Assembly (NCBI GenBank): GCA_030248135.1
Contig: JASANC010002349.1
Span: 124,001-188,000, forward strand
Direction of reading: 5' to 3'
Origin: Theristus sp. LFF4_11
Lineage: Eukaryota > Nematoda > Chromadorea > Monhysterida > Xyalidae
DNA length: 64,000 nucleotides
Below the pieces are notes generated by a model. That model was not told the origin of the DNA and did not search any database. It saw nothing but the letters and a program-made list of their open reading frames with translations. Positions within the stretch are counted from its first letter, which is position 1, and each line of letters begins with the position of its first letter. Shown here one piece after another: positions 47,801 to 57,919 of the stretch. The position numbers and the translations under genes are program-made.

Positions 47801-50696
47801 AGCACACAACACTGAGACACTCACAAACGCCTGCGTGCATTGTTGCTTTTACTGTTGCACGCGTTGCAAAGCAACAGCTTTTGCATGAGTATGACTATGG
47901 CCTGCATGGTTGACAAGAAATACATAGCTGCATGTGGAAATTGAGATAGAAGCGTCACGAAAATCCATGCAGTCCTTTTTGGTTTTTATCGCATCATTTG
48001 TTTTCTGCTGTTACGTGCACCGGTGCATGTTAGACTGCTCACAAAAACGTGCCGATTGTGCGGTCTGTGGTGTACCTGGCAGATGCCGCCGGCAGTGTTC
48101 GGCTGTGGCGAGGCGACCCACGCAAGTCCGAGGGTGCCCCCAACAAAGTCCCTGTACGTCAACGAATACGCAAGGCAGAACGACGAGTGATTGGCCATTG
48201 AGTTCAAATTCAGGTAATTCGACACATCGACGTTCTCGGCGCAGAATGGATTCACGGCGCCGGCACGTGTGGTGCCATCCGGGTTGCACGACGACGTGTT
48301 GTAGATCTGCATGTGAACCGTGGAGGTTGAGTCGTGCCAAACGTCGCTTGCGTCGCGTCACCACAACAACTTTTTATATAATTGACTAACAGTGGTGCGC
48401 TGCACGATGAAATTCACACCGATGACTCCGCCGAAGCTCGTGCTCTCGTAGATGCGATTGACGGTCTTCACATGACTGTAGAACAACGACAGGATCTCCT
48501 CACGGGTACTGAAAATTCAAGTGAAAAAAGTAAAAAAAAAATTTGCAGTGTGTTTAAATTTAACAACACAAACCTGTGCACTTTTTTGTTTGCAAAAAAG
48601 AAATACAATCAAAAGTCAAATTATGAGAACAAAGATAAACTGTTGTTGGTGGGACTTGAGAATGACAAACCGTTGGTCCTGGTGCTGTCCCTCGTGTTCA
48701 AAGATGTGTGCGTACAATTTGTGGTCAGCTTGCATGTACAGCGAGCACATGCTGCAAACAGACGTTTCATTCATTGGTCAAGCATGTTTCTCAAGCATGC
48801 ACACCACCACAGCAACACAATGGCGAACGTACCGGACGTCATGCAGCCGGTGTCCGTTGATGTACTCCGTCTGCGAACGCGCCTGGTTGCTGTCACGGCG
48901 GTAGCGCGCAGACGCATCCTGCTCGTGCATGTACTCGCTGCGCACGCAAAATAAACATGCTGCCCAGAACTCCAGTTTTTCAAAATGATAATAGGTCGTT
49001 GCGTTGTGTGACCATTTTCACAGATACGTACTTTCAATGCAAATTTTCTCTTACAAACAATAAAACGATGCCATGATAACATGAGCGATGGCACAATAAC
49101 TGGTGTGCCGTGTGCATGACAGGCATCGGAGAGAGCGACAGCAATGACGCGAACGTACGCGAGCTCGAGCAGTGGGCGACGCTGCATCCAGGCGTCCGAG
49201 ACGGGCGCAGCGCCAGGCACACTGCTCGCATCTGCGTCCGTCTGCAGCCGCCGCATGTTGCGCTCCGTTGCACCCGACAGAGCGCACGTGGAGTGCTCGC
49301 TGCGCCAGTCTGCATGCGGCTCGCCTTGCTCAGCAAACGCAGAACGGCGCACACGCAACGCGCGGTAGTCGATGTCAGAATCTGAAGGACACCTCGGCAA
49401 CACCACCATATACAAGCTTTTTAAGGCGAAAACTTTTTTGAACTTCATTTTCTTCTTCACATGATGCAACTTTACCAAAAAAACAATCGAGAATCGGGAA
49501 CCCAGAATGCATCTACACAACAGCTTGAAAGCGATTGCAAACCTTCATAGAGAATCGAGTGGAATCCGCTCGGTCGCATTCGATAATATTTCACGGCCTT
49601 TTCCACGTGAAACAAGCGTCCGTCGCTCAAGTAGATGTGACCGTCAAACAAACCGTCCAAGATTGAGCCGAAAGCGTACGATTTTGGGTCGTCTACAACA
49701 GCAAAACACGAGCAAAATGTGCACGCGCATTTTGAACGAATGAAAAATTTTCCACAAACCTCTAAGATAACCCTCATACAGGAACGAATCAACGTCGACA
49801 TCGTTGTTATTTTGTGTGTTTTTGTCGTGGTCCGCTGCAAACACGGACGACCCGGATGGGCGTAGCCGCAAGTGAAAAGTTCTGAGATGCAGAAAACATC
49901 AACATCAAGGGATGTGATACATAAACAGTACCGAAGGCAAAAGCAATTTTCCGAGGGCGTCGTTTGGGGAGATGACGAAAATTTTTCAGTGGGGGGTGCC
50001 AATGCCAATCATGGTACAGTGGTACCTCCCTCCAGGCGTGTGTTATTTTTTCGCAGAAATTTCTGAGGAAACGCCAAATTTTGCCACAAAATCTTTGAAA
50101 TGTCAAGTTTGAAGTTACCACATACTCAGCTTATATTATGGACATCACAGACGTAAAACCATCATTTTTGAGCAAAAATTCAATGGGTGGTCCGGGACAA
50201 TTTTTTTTGGGGGGGTGTAATTTTGATCCTGGTTGGGGTGTCGATGGCAGTGTCAGGTTTTAGGGGGAAGTGTAGCGTGGTGCTTTCGTGTATTCTGGGG
50301 GTACGACGGTACATCCCCAAACGTCTTCGGTACTGTTCACAAATCAATTTTTAAGCAAAAAATCAAATCAATCAGTCAAATCAAAGGAATGCGAAAAAAG
50401 TCAAAGTAACAAACTGATTGTGCAAATCAGAGTGAAATATGAGATCAACAATGTCCTCGTGGTGACTGTCACCATCGTTGGAGATTGAGCGTTTCTTTCT
50501 GAGCAACGGCTCCTCGTAATTCAGTCGTGAATACTGGCGCACAAAAATGGAAGGAGACGAGAGAGTCGCTGCAAACAAACACAAGATTCCGACTTTCCGA
50601 TCCGATTCCAAAATCAAAAATCAAGGTAAAAACTCGACCTTTAAAATAACTGGCGATGCAGCAGAGTGCAACCGTGAACATGAATTGGTTATGCAT
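44809..50696 (-). CDS. ADAM10: ADAM10 metalloprotease (Kuzbanian/SUP-17)
   Basis: Type I membrane sheddase that cleaves Notch and other ectodomains. Eighteen exons join in frame (minus): 50696-50639, 50568-50415, 49881-49760, 49692-49543, 49381-49159, 48937-48833, 48751-48671, 48508-48391, 48306-48076, 47795-47646, 47514-47298, 47177-47009, 46849-46663, 46573-46471, 46330-46086, 45932-45777, 45644-45356, 44942-44809; about 963 residues. Order: signal peptide, prodomain ([17 protein letters not shown]), RYRR furin-like site, metalloprotease with [12 protein letters not shown] (completed across an intron) and [12 protein letters not shown], disintegrin [16 protein letters not shown], cysteine-rich region, transmembrane span beginning [16 protein letters not shown], then [10 protein letters not shown] ~20-residue insert ([20 protein letters not shown]) precedes RNCF, and the cytosolic tail is longer than in vertebrates, A/P/R/H-rich with a PPPPY. 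Intron 2 holds a MITE. Confidence 0.95.
45068..45185 (-). repeat. Dispersed repeat H, copy 3, in ADAM10 last intron
   Basis: CACTGTACCAATTTTGAATTTC, GAGTCCAGCATGAAGC and CTATGCGCGCATTGAGTC match copies 1, 2 and 4. It lies between the last two exons. Confidence 0.65.
49926..50335. mobile_element. Family G2 MITE in ADAM10 intron 2
   Basis: Ends CAGTACCGAAGGC / GTCTTCGGTACTG. The interior is a diverged version of the G cluster (GAAAATTTTTCAGTGGGGG, ATCATTTTTGAGCAAAAAT). Flanking octamers TACATAAA and TTCACAAA are only partly alike, so the insertion is old. Confidence 0.72.
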
Positions 50697-50739
50697 GTTG
50701 AGTTCCGTGACAGTGAGTGAACCACAACACTGCACTGAT

Positions 50740-51283
50740 CGATCAACACAACAGTTTTAAGCGTGGCACCCTGAGCCAAACGCACTCAACGACACAAATA
50801 ATGCTCAATAAATATTATTTAGTGTTTATGATTTCGACAATCGAAGGCAGTTCTATTCTAATCGCAGATCTTTCGTTGTTTGCTGTCTGACAATGACAGT
50901 CCTCGTCAACTGGTCACTCCAGCCCAGCGCCACTCCCCAGACAAACAAGCAGGCAGCTTTGCGCTTTTCTTCAATTTAAAAAAATGGGATTTTTTAAATT
51001 AATTCTTTAATTAATTTAAAAAAAAAACGAATTTTGGCCATAAAAATTGTACTTTTATATGAAAATGCGTTTAAGACCCTTTCCACAAAAAAGTCACATT
51101 GTTTTTTGCCTGGAGTTTCGTGTGGACTTTGTTTTTGGCAGAATTTTTTTGACAATTTCTACTTTCGGGTCAAAGATCGACGAGCAAAGTCCCACCGACA
51201 GAAATGCAGGTGGTTTCATGAGCTCGTTAATAGACTAAAAAGCAGTAAATTACCTTGTTTTTACGCTTCAACTTGGAAGAAAC
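50740..51283. other. Intergenic stretch upstream of ADAM10
   Basis: AT-rich; promoter region of ADAM10 expected here. No other feature recognised. Confidence 0.4.
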
Positions 51284-51358
51284 CTGCTTGTTAACTCTTG
51301 GGTGTTGCCGATTTGTCGTCTCGAAGAAGCGCGGCGGGCGGCGGCCGGCGTTGCCCAT
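51284..51358 (-). CDS. Possible small first exon (MGNAGRRPPRFF...)
   Basis: A GC-rich island in AT-rich DNA with ATG at 51358, 25 codons, then a donor GTTTCT. The start MGNAG would suit N-myristoylation. A hAT MITE begins 15 bases upstream of the ATG. No following exon was identified, so this is weak. Confidence 0.2.
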
Positions 51359-51862
51359 CACCAACAACGTGAACAGTAGCGAAAGTGCGGGGGGGGGTGG
51401 GGGGGGGTCCACCCCCCCTCAGCCGAAAATCCTGCCCGTGCACGGGCAGATACCCGTGTACCCCCCTCCCCCCCTTTACCTCGACACTAGACTCCCCCCC
51501 CCCCCCTCCGCGAGAAAACACGGGATCGCACCCCCCCCCCTCACGGTGGTCAATCTCATCTCAATTTTTTCCAAAAATACCGTAATTTTTGCATTTTTCT
51601 TGACGTTTGTGTCTGTCCCTGCATAGATTTTGTTGTTTCTGACCAAACAAGCAGCTTGTTTGCACAAAATATTCTGTATTTTACAAGAATTTCTGTGTTT
51701 TTCAAAGGCAAAAATTTGGTATTACCCGTGCACCCCCCCTCACGAAATTTTTCTGCCAGTGCACCCCCCCTCAGTAAAATTTGCTGCCCGTGCACCCCCC
51801 CTCACCGAGAAGGCACCTGACCCCCCCTCTAAAATTAGGTAAACACCCCCCCTCACCCGAGG

Positions 51863-52613
51863 CATAGTTGTTCCAGGGGGGGGCCTGGGGGGGGGGCCGC
51901 CCCCCCCAAAAAATTTTCGAATCTATCTCTATCAAACAGGTTTTTTCGGCTCAGCTATTATCTATCTAAAAAAATTTCTCAGCCAGCTATCTATCTGAAA
52001 ATTTTTGTCTTCGAAGACATAAAATGAGTCAATTTTTGACCAAAATTGACCATTTTTGCTCGTAATTCTTGAAAATTTCGCTAATTTTAGGTAAAATACG
52101 CGTTTATACTTGATTTTTAGTGTATTTTTAGCATTATTTTGCTGTTTTTACAGCTTTTTAGCGTTTTAGCTATCTATCTATCAAATTTCAAAATTTTGAC
52201 CGGCCCCCCCCCAAAATTTTCCAGCTATCTATCTATCTAGAAAATTTGCTCCAGCTATCTATATCGGCCCTAGGGTTGTTAAAAAAAACAAAAATCGTCA
52301 TTTTTGTTTTTTTTTTAATTTAAAAAAAAATTCAAAAATCAAAGTTGTGCTAAATCAATCAGGGAGTCCGAAGAACCACATATGATATGCAAGGCTAAAG
52401 GTTTTACGAGGTATAATCAAAGAAAATTTTTGTTGAACTTTCGAAAAATTTTGCCAAAATTGAGGTTTTCAGAGCATATTAGAGGAAAATTTTTCGAATT
52501 TTTTTTTAAATCGGCATTTTTGTTTTTTTTTAATCACTTTTTTTTAAATTTTCATTTTTGTTTAACAGCCCTAATCGGCCCCCCCCCAACCCCTCGGCTC
52601 TGGAACAACTATG
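51863..52613. mobile_element. Family F hAT-like MITE nested in E
   Basis: Ends CATAGTTGTTCC / GGAACAACTATG with perfect 8-bp duplication ACCCGAGG (51855-51862, 52614-52621). Its host sequence is recognisable as family E because the uninterrupted version is at 17725. Confidence 0.93.
52271..52573. mobile_element. Family B MITE, internally deleted, nested in F
   Basis: TAGGGTTGTTAAA at the left, TTTAACAGCCCTA at the right, 8-bp duplication ATCGGCCC (52263-52270, 52574-52581). At 303 bp it lacks the central ~340 bp of the 19025 copy. Confidence 0.92.
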
Positions 52614-52948
52614 ACCCGAGGTCCCGCTTTCGCTACTGAACGTGAACCGGTGCGTTGTCAATTTTAAGCCTTTTTTGGCTCTAAAAGTGCAATATTCGAA
52701 CTCAGCGCTTCAGCGTAGGGGCTGCCCTTCTTTTCTAAAAACCGACACACTCGTTGTCGGACATTGCTAAAACGGACCTAGTTCTAAATCCTAATCCTAA
52801 AGCCTAATTCTAAGCCTAACATAATCCTAATCGAATCCTAACCTAAGCCAAGCCTTTTCAAGAAGGAAGATATCAGAACAATTGCGTTTTGAACAAGTTC
52901 TTGTTGGGCCGGAGCGTGTGCACGTGCGCTAGCCGCTAGTGGATCATG

Positions 52949-53188
52949 TGTGTCGCGTCCGTGGCGTAGCGGTAGAACTTCGGCCTACAGTTCTGTAGGT
53001 ACCGGGTTCGAACCTCGCTGTGGACAAGACATACTCGTGGAAAATTAGAGTGACCAACGAACATCTAATGGTCTATTCCCTCCTGAGCCGAGGGTAAAAT
53101 TGGGCTCGGGGCAGTATAGCCCGTCTCCGCCGGAGTTTGGTACCTTCGGGTTTCCGGAACCGGCGCGCGTATAATTAAATAAAAAAAA
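52949..53188 (+). mobile_element. tRNA-derived SINE
   Basis: Carries a pol III A box TGGCGTAGCGG (52962-52972) and B box GGTTCGAACC (53005-53014) with correct spacing, but acceptor, D and anticodon stems do not fold as a functional tRNA. After ~70 bases of unrelated body comes GGAGTTTGGTACCTTCGGG and an A-rich 3' end. Target duplication ATCATG (52943-52948, 53189-53194). The uninterrupted host repeat is seen at 33490. Confidence 0.85.
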
Positions 53189-53225
53189 ATCATGAGCATG
53201 AGCATGCGGATGCGAGGTGCGCGTG

Positions 53226-55147
53226 TAGGGTTGTTAAACAAAAATAAAAAATTTTTTTAAAAAAAAGTGATTAAAAAAAAACAAAAATGCCGATTTTTTT
53301 TTTTTAATTCGAAAAATTTTCCTCTAATATGCTCTGAAAACCTCAATTTTGACACAATTTTTCGAAAGTTCAACAAAAATTTTCTTTGATTATACCTTTT
53401 TGCATTTTTCGTCATTTAAATTTTAAAAGGCTTGGCTTAGGTGAGCTTTGCTACGGGTATTCAGTGAAATGTTGCTGTTTTGTCATTTCCATTCTATCAA
53501 AAATCCTTGGCTAAGGTAAGGGTTAAAGGTAAGAGTAGTAAACATACCACAAAAGTGGCCGTTTTGCAGCGAATATTCAGAAAAGTTTTGCATTTTTTGT
53601 TATTTAAACTTTAAAAGGCTTAGCTTAAGTTACAGTAAGCGGGAAAAAGAAGCAACTTATCAAGACGAAAATTGGCTTTTTGCAACAATTGTTCAGAAGT
53701 GTTGCCTTTTTGACATTTACACTCTAAAAGGCCTGGCTTAGGTTAGGATAAGCGGGTAAAAAACCATTACCAAGTCAAAAGCGGGCGCTTTCCAATGGGT
53801 ATTTAGAAAAGTGTTGCCTATTCAGAAATGACAGCTGACTGAAGCAGATTGCTTTTCTTAAACCTGTATCTTAAACTGAAACAAAAACTTAAACCGGTAT
53901 CAGTTAATTGTTGCTAATCAAACGACATTGTTTTTTGAACAGGAATGGCGATTGAACAACATGTGACGACATTGAAAAGCTAACCAAACAAGATTTATTT
54001 TTGAAACTTTGAGCTGGAATGGCTGTTAATTGTTGCTGATCAAAGGAGATCAAAGAGCTGCAACTGATTAGCAAAGAATGAACGGACAAATAAGCGACAT
54101 TGAAAAACTGCGAGAATTGATTTTGATACTTTAATAGGGAATGGCAGTGTTTGTTGCTGATTAAAAAAAAGATTGTTTTTCATATTTTGAATGACAGTGC
54201 AGTTATGATTGTTAGAGATTTGTTGTTTCTTATGTGTCGCTTTGATTGATGCTGAAACAGCGAAAACCAAACCACACAGTAATCAGTGTTATGGTGAGTA
54301 AATCAGGTTACGATTGAATCGACAGCAATAAAATCAGCAAAAGCATGTTGCTTGACAAAAAACACGGCTTAAACAACAAAAAATGCTGTGATTTTCAAAA
54401 AAGTAGAAGCATCGACGGATACGATTGCTTTAAAAGTGAGCGATCATTTCATTGGTAAATCAACAACAGTCGGTTAAAGCAGCTCAAAATCAAAATGCAA
54501 TGCATTTTGAGTCCGCGTCGTGGGCAAGGTCAAAAGGGAAAACCAACTCAAAAATAATAGTTGTATTTATCAGCTAACCGTGCCGTAGGCACGGGTCAAT
54601 TTGCTAGTACCTCGTAAAACCTTTAGCAGTCGATTTTGGGCCGTTTTACCGACTGATTTTAGGCTTCGACAACATCTGCGGTGAAGTTTTTGAGCGTCCC
54701 AAAGCTTAGCCTACCATTTCCGATGCAGATAAGGTGACGATTCGCCTCGCAGAGCGTCCGATTGTGCTCGCTGCTCCGTTTGCAAGCGCTACGTTGTCTG
54801 GTTGCTGCTTCGTGTCGTGTCGTCGCGACACCATCAGAAGAATTGATCGAATTTCAAGGCGGTATGTTTGTCTTCACTTTAGCATTAGCTTAGCTGGGGA
54901 CAATTAGTGACGTTTTGGAGGTCAAAACACAAGAAGAGGCATGGTGACGGTTTGGAAAAGGGGTAATTGAGGTCACCAAAACAAAATCTGCAAAGTTCCG
55001 CCATACGGGAGTCATTCGGGAGGCGCTTGCATATCATATGTGGTTCTTCGGACTCCCTGATTGATTTAGCACAACTTTGATTTTTGAAATTTTTTTTTAA
55101 TTAAAAAAAAACAAAAATGACGATTTTTGTTTTTTTTAACAACCCTA
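53226..55147. mobile_element. Family B MITE interrupted by a Helitron
   Basis: TAGGGTTGTTAAAC ... TTTAACAACCCTA with perfect 8-bp duplication TGCGCGTG (53218-53225, 55148-55155). Inverted relative to the 19025 copy. The Helitron at about 53398-54607 splits it; flanking B sequence resumes exactly on the far side (TACCTCGTAAAACC). Confidence 0.92.
53398..54607 (+). mobile_element. Helitron-like element, copy 3
   Basis: 3' end with CCGTGCC-GTA-GGCACGG hairpin, GTCAATTTG, CTAG at 54604-54607, host T next. Strongly similar to 812-1746, including CTTTGCTACGGGTATTCAG and GTCATTTCCATTCTATC. The 5' junction shows no TC start but a 5-bp TACCT on both sides; relative to copy 1 it begins internally, so it is 5' truncated. 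Confidence 0.88.
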
Positions 55148-55182
55148 TGCGCGTGCGTTTTAAAAAAGAAGCTCCAGCAGCG

Positions 55183-56333
55183 TGGGGTTGTTAAAAAAAC
55201 AAAAATCGTCATTTTTGTTTTTTTTATTTATTTATTTTTTAAATTTCAAAAATCAAAGTTGTGCTGAATCAACCAGGGAGTTCGAAGAACCACATTTGAT
55301 GTGCAATCGCCTCCCGAATGACTCCCGTATGGCGGAACTTTCCAGATTTTGTTTGGGTGACCTCATTTACCCCTTTTCCAAACCGTTACCATACCTCTTC
55401 TTGTGTTTTGACTCCCATAACGTCACTAATTGTCGCCAGCCCATGTGAAAATACACATACCGGCTTGAAATTCGATCAATTCTGATGATGTGTCGCGACG
55501 GCAGTACACGAAACGGCAACCAGACAACGTAACGCTTGCAGCTCAGACGCTCAAATTTAGATTGCGAGGCAAATCGTCATCTTATCTCCATCGGAAATGG
55601 TAGGCCAACCTGTAGCGAAAGCGGGACCTCGGGTGAGGGGGGGTGTTTGCCTAATTTTAGAGGGGGGGGGAGGTCAGGTGCCTTCTCGGTGAGGGGGGGG
55701 GTGCACGGGCAGCAAATTTTCCTGAGGGGGGGTGCACTGGCAGAAAAATTTCGTACCCCCCCCCATCCGCCCCCCATGATATTTTTTTGCTTAAATTTTG
55801 AAGGAAAAACGCTAAATTTTGCTGCAAAATCTTTGAAATTACAATGAAGGTGGTCAAGTTATCATGTATTCAGCTTATATTATGGACTTTATAGACAACA
55901 AATCATGATTTTCGAAAAAAATTTAAGGGTGTGCAGAAAATTTTGGGGGGGGGTCTCCGCCAGACAAAATTTTATGGGGGGTGTGGGGGGTGTCGGCCAA
56001 ATTTTCGAGGGGGGGGCCCACCCCCCCCCCCGCCCACGGTACTGGGTGGGGGGAGGCTAGTACCCGTGTCGAGGTAAAGGGGGGAGGGGGTACACGGGTA
56101 TCTGCCCGTGCACGGGCAGGATTTTCGGCTGAGGGGGGGTGGACCCCCCACCCCCCCCCGCACTTTCGCTACTGAGGCCAACCTTTGGGACGCTTAAAAA
56201 CTTCATCGCAGATGTTGTTGAAGCCTGAAATCAGTCGGTAAAACGGTCCAAAATTGACTGCTGACGGTTTTACGAGGTAATATCAAAGTGTTAAACTTTC
56301 GAAAAATTGCGCAAAAAATTAAGGTTTTCAGAG
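55183..56333. mobile_element. Family B MITE interrupted by E and cut by F
   Basis: Begins TGGGGTTGTTAAA and keeps B order (CAGGGAGTTCGAAGAACC, CCGAATGACTCCCG, GGAAATGGTAGGCC). It is split by a family E element at 55610-56174, resumes at CTTTGGGACGC, and ends abruptly at the F copy (56334). Confidence 0.85.
55610..56174. mobile_element. Family E hAT MITE nested in B, with G inside
   Basis: CTGTAGCGAAAG / CTTTCGCTACTG-type ends (first base pair varied), perfect duplication AGGCCAAC (55602-55609, 56175-56182). Its centre is replaced by a family G segment from about 55756 to 56044 that ends CCCACGGTACTG. Confidence 0.88.
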
Positions 56334-56673
56334 CATAGTTGTTCCAGAGCCGAGGGGTTGGGACTTGGGGGGGGGGGCGATATAGATAGCTGGAGCAAAC
56401 TTTCCAGATAGATAGATAGCTGGAAAATTTTGGGGGGGGGGCCGCGAGGGGGGGGCATGTGGCTTTGGGGGGGGGCGGTCAAACGAGCAAAAATGGTCAA
56501 TTTTGGTCAAAAATTGACTTATTTTATGTCTTCGAAGACAAAAATGTTCAGATAGATAGCTGGCTGAAAATTTTTTTCAGATAGATAATAGCTGAGCCAA
56601 AAAAACCTGTTTGATAGAGATAGATTCGAAAATTTTTTGGTGGGGGGCCGCCCCCCCCCCCAGAACAACCATG
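56334..56673. mobile_element. Family F MITE, shorter copy
   Basis: CATAGTTGTTCCAGAGCCG at the left and AGAACAACCATG at the right, with the GATAGATAGATAGCTGG interior. Flanks do not give a clear duplication. Confidence 0.75.
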
Positions 56674-56960
56674 TTCAGGGGGGTGCCGAAAATTTTTCAG
56701 TGGGGGGGGTGTCAATCATGGTACAGTGACACCCCCAGGCGTGAGCCATGGGGGTGCACTATTGTAAAAAAAATTCTGGGGGTGCACACCCCCACCCCAC
56801 CCATGATATTTTTTCGCTTAAATTTTGAAGGAAAAACGCTAAATTTTGCCACAAAATCTTTGAAATTAGAATGAAGAATGTCAATTTATTATATATTCAG
56901 CTTATATCATAGACTTCAAAGACGAAAAATCATGATTTTTGTGTGGTCCGAGAAAATTTT
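56674..56960. mobile_element. Family G fragment
   Basis: GAAAATTTTTCAGTGGGGG, GTCAATCATGGTACAGTGAC, TTCTGGGGGTGCACACCC and TTTTTCGCTTAAATTTTGAAGG match the 27.3-kb region. No intact ends. Confidence 0.7.
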
Positions 56961-57206
56961 TGAACTTAGATCAGATCCATGTTGGTGGGGCGGTAAGCAA
57001 ATTTTCGCAGGCAGCGTAACCAAAATAGTACATCAACCAAACAAAGCGGCCTAAGAAGAAGAAATCATTAAAGTGCGTGAAGTTCACTTTTTAACTTTTT
57101 TTAATTAACGCCCTGTATATTTTGTGACTTAAGGCCAACCGAGAAATTATCCAGTATTTCTTAAAAAAAAACAGAACTCCAAGTTTGCAACTGGTCTCAC
57201 CTTGAT

Positions 57207-57779
57207 GTGAAAAGGCAAGTCTATTTGTGGCCATACTGCACATCTGCGTTCAAAAAGCATATTGTCAATAAGTCTTGTACATGTTCACAGTGCAATCACT
57301 ACATCACAGCACGCCGGACCGTACAGACAGACTGCAGCAATTTTATGATGCGCATAGTTTTGGTAGTGTCATTCAATCCATTTGTGACTTATCGACGCAT
57401 TGCAAGAACAGTGTTTGTGTTGATCATGGCAGTTGAACAACTGCTCCATAAAACTACAATAACGGCTGCCTGGATGACGGAGGAAGTTTCAAGACAACAT
57501 GTTTTGCTCGTGTATTTAAAATTTGTGACGTCTTTCTTTGGTAACGCTTTCTCATGTAATAGAAGCTTTCTTTCAACTTTGCAAATGAGGTTTTGTCAGG
57601 TATTTTTTAGAAACGGTTTCTCTTATTCACATCCATTTGGATACTTGGCGGTGCGGCATGCACTGCACTGGCTACCACAATGCAGCAATGTATTATCTCT
57701 TATTTTGGTTTCGAGACTCAATGCGCGCATAGCTTTGGTAAGCAGCTTCATGCATGACTCGGGAATTCAAAATTGGTAA
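57207..57779 (+). other. 190-codon open frame of doubtful status
   Basis: An uninterrupted frame in non-repeated DNA, cysteine/valine/serine-rich, whose last ~20 codons lie within repeat H copy 4. It has no recognised domain, no signal peptide at the start and no convincing splice partners. It may be chance or a decayed gene. Confidence 0.2.
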
Positions 57780-57800
57780 AGTGGTCCGAGTCCTCGAAAT
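57700..57800 (+). repeat. Dispersed repeat H, copy 4
   Basis: GAGACTCAATGCGCGCATAG, CATGACTCGGGAATTC and GTGGTCCGAGTCCTCG, as in 27985. Confidence 0.7.
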
Positions 57801-57816
57801 AGGGCCGGTCACTTTC

Positions 57817-57917
57817 TGTGCACAACAGACTTTGCGCCCCCACAGCAATGCCAGCACAGATAGCATGCGAAAGCACCAACCAATCAGCTGACTGCCTATA
57901 ATTTAAAATTCGACCGT
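57817..57917 (-). mobile_element. Partial copy of the 154-bp MITE
   Basis: ACAGCAATGCCAGCACAGATA, CACCAACCAATCAGCTGA and CCTATAATTT match the reverse complement of 11250-11378. Confidence 0.6.
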
Positions 57918-57919
57918 AA

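Larger units (their letters stand above)
51374..52638. mobile_element. Family E hAT MITE carrying nested insertions
   Basis: CAGTAGCGAAAG at the left and CTTTCGCTACTG at the right, flanked by perfect AACGTGAA (51366-51373, 52639-52646). Inside at 51863-52613 is a family F MITE, which in turn contains a family B MITE (52271-52573). Confidence 0.93.

Noticed and set aside
52760..52850. Interstitial telomere repeat (TTAGGC-like)
   Set aside because: CCTAATCCTAAAGCCTAATTC is irregular with no constant six-base period.
52962..53030. Functional tRNA gene
   Set aside because: A and B boxes are perfect, but the anticodon loop has the wrong size and the acceptor and D stems pair poorly; an A-rich tail and a target duplication show a SINE.
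57207..57779. 190-residue protein as a confident gene
   Set aside because: No domain, no splice partners, and its end is in a dispersed repeat; kept only as a low-confidence open frame.
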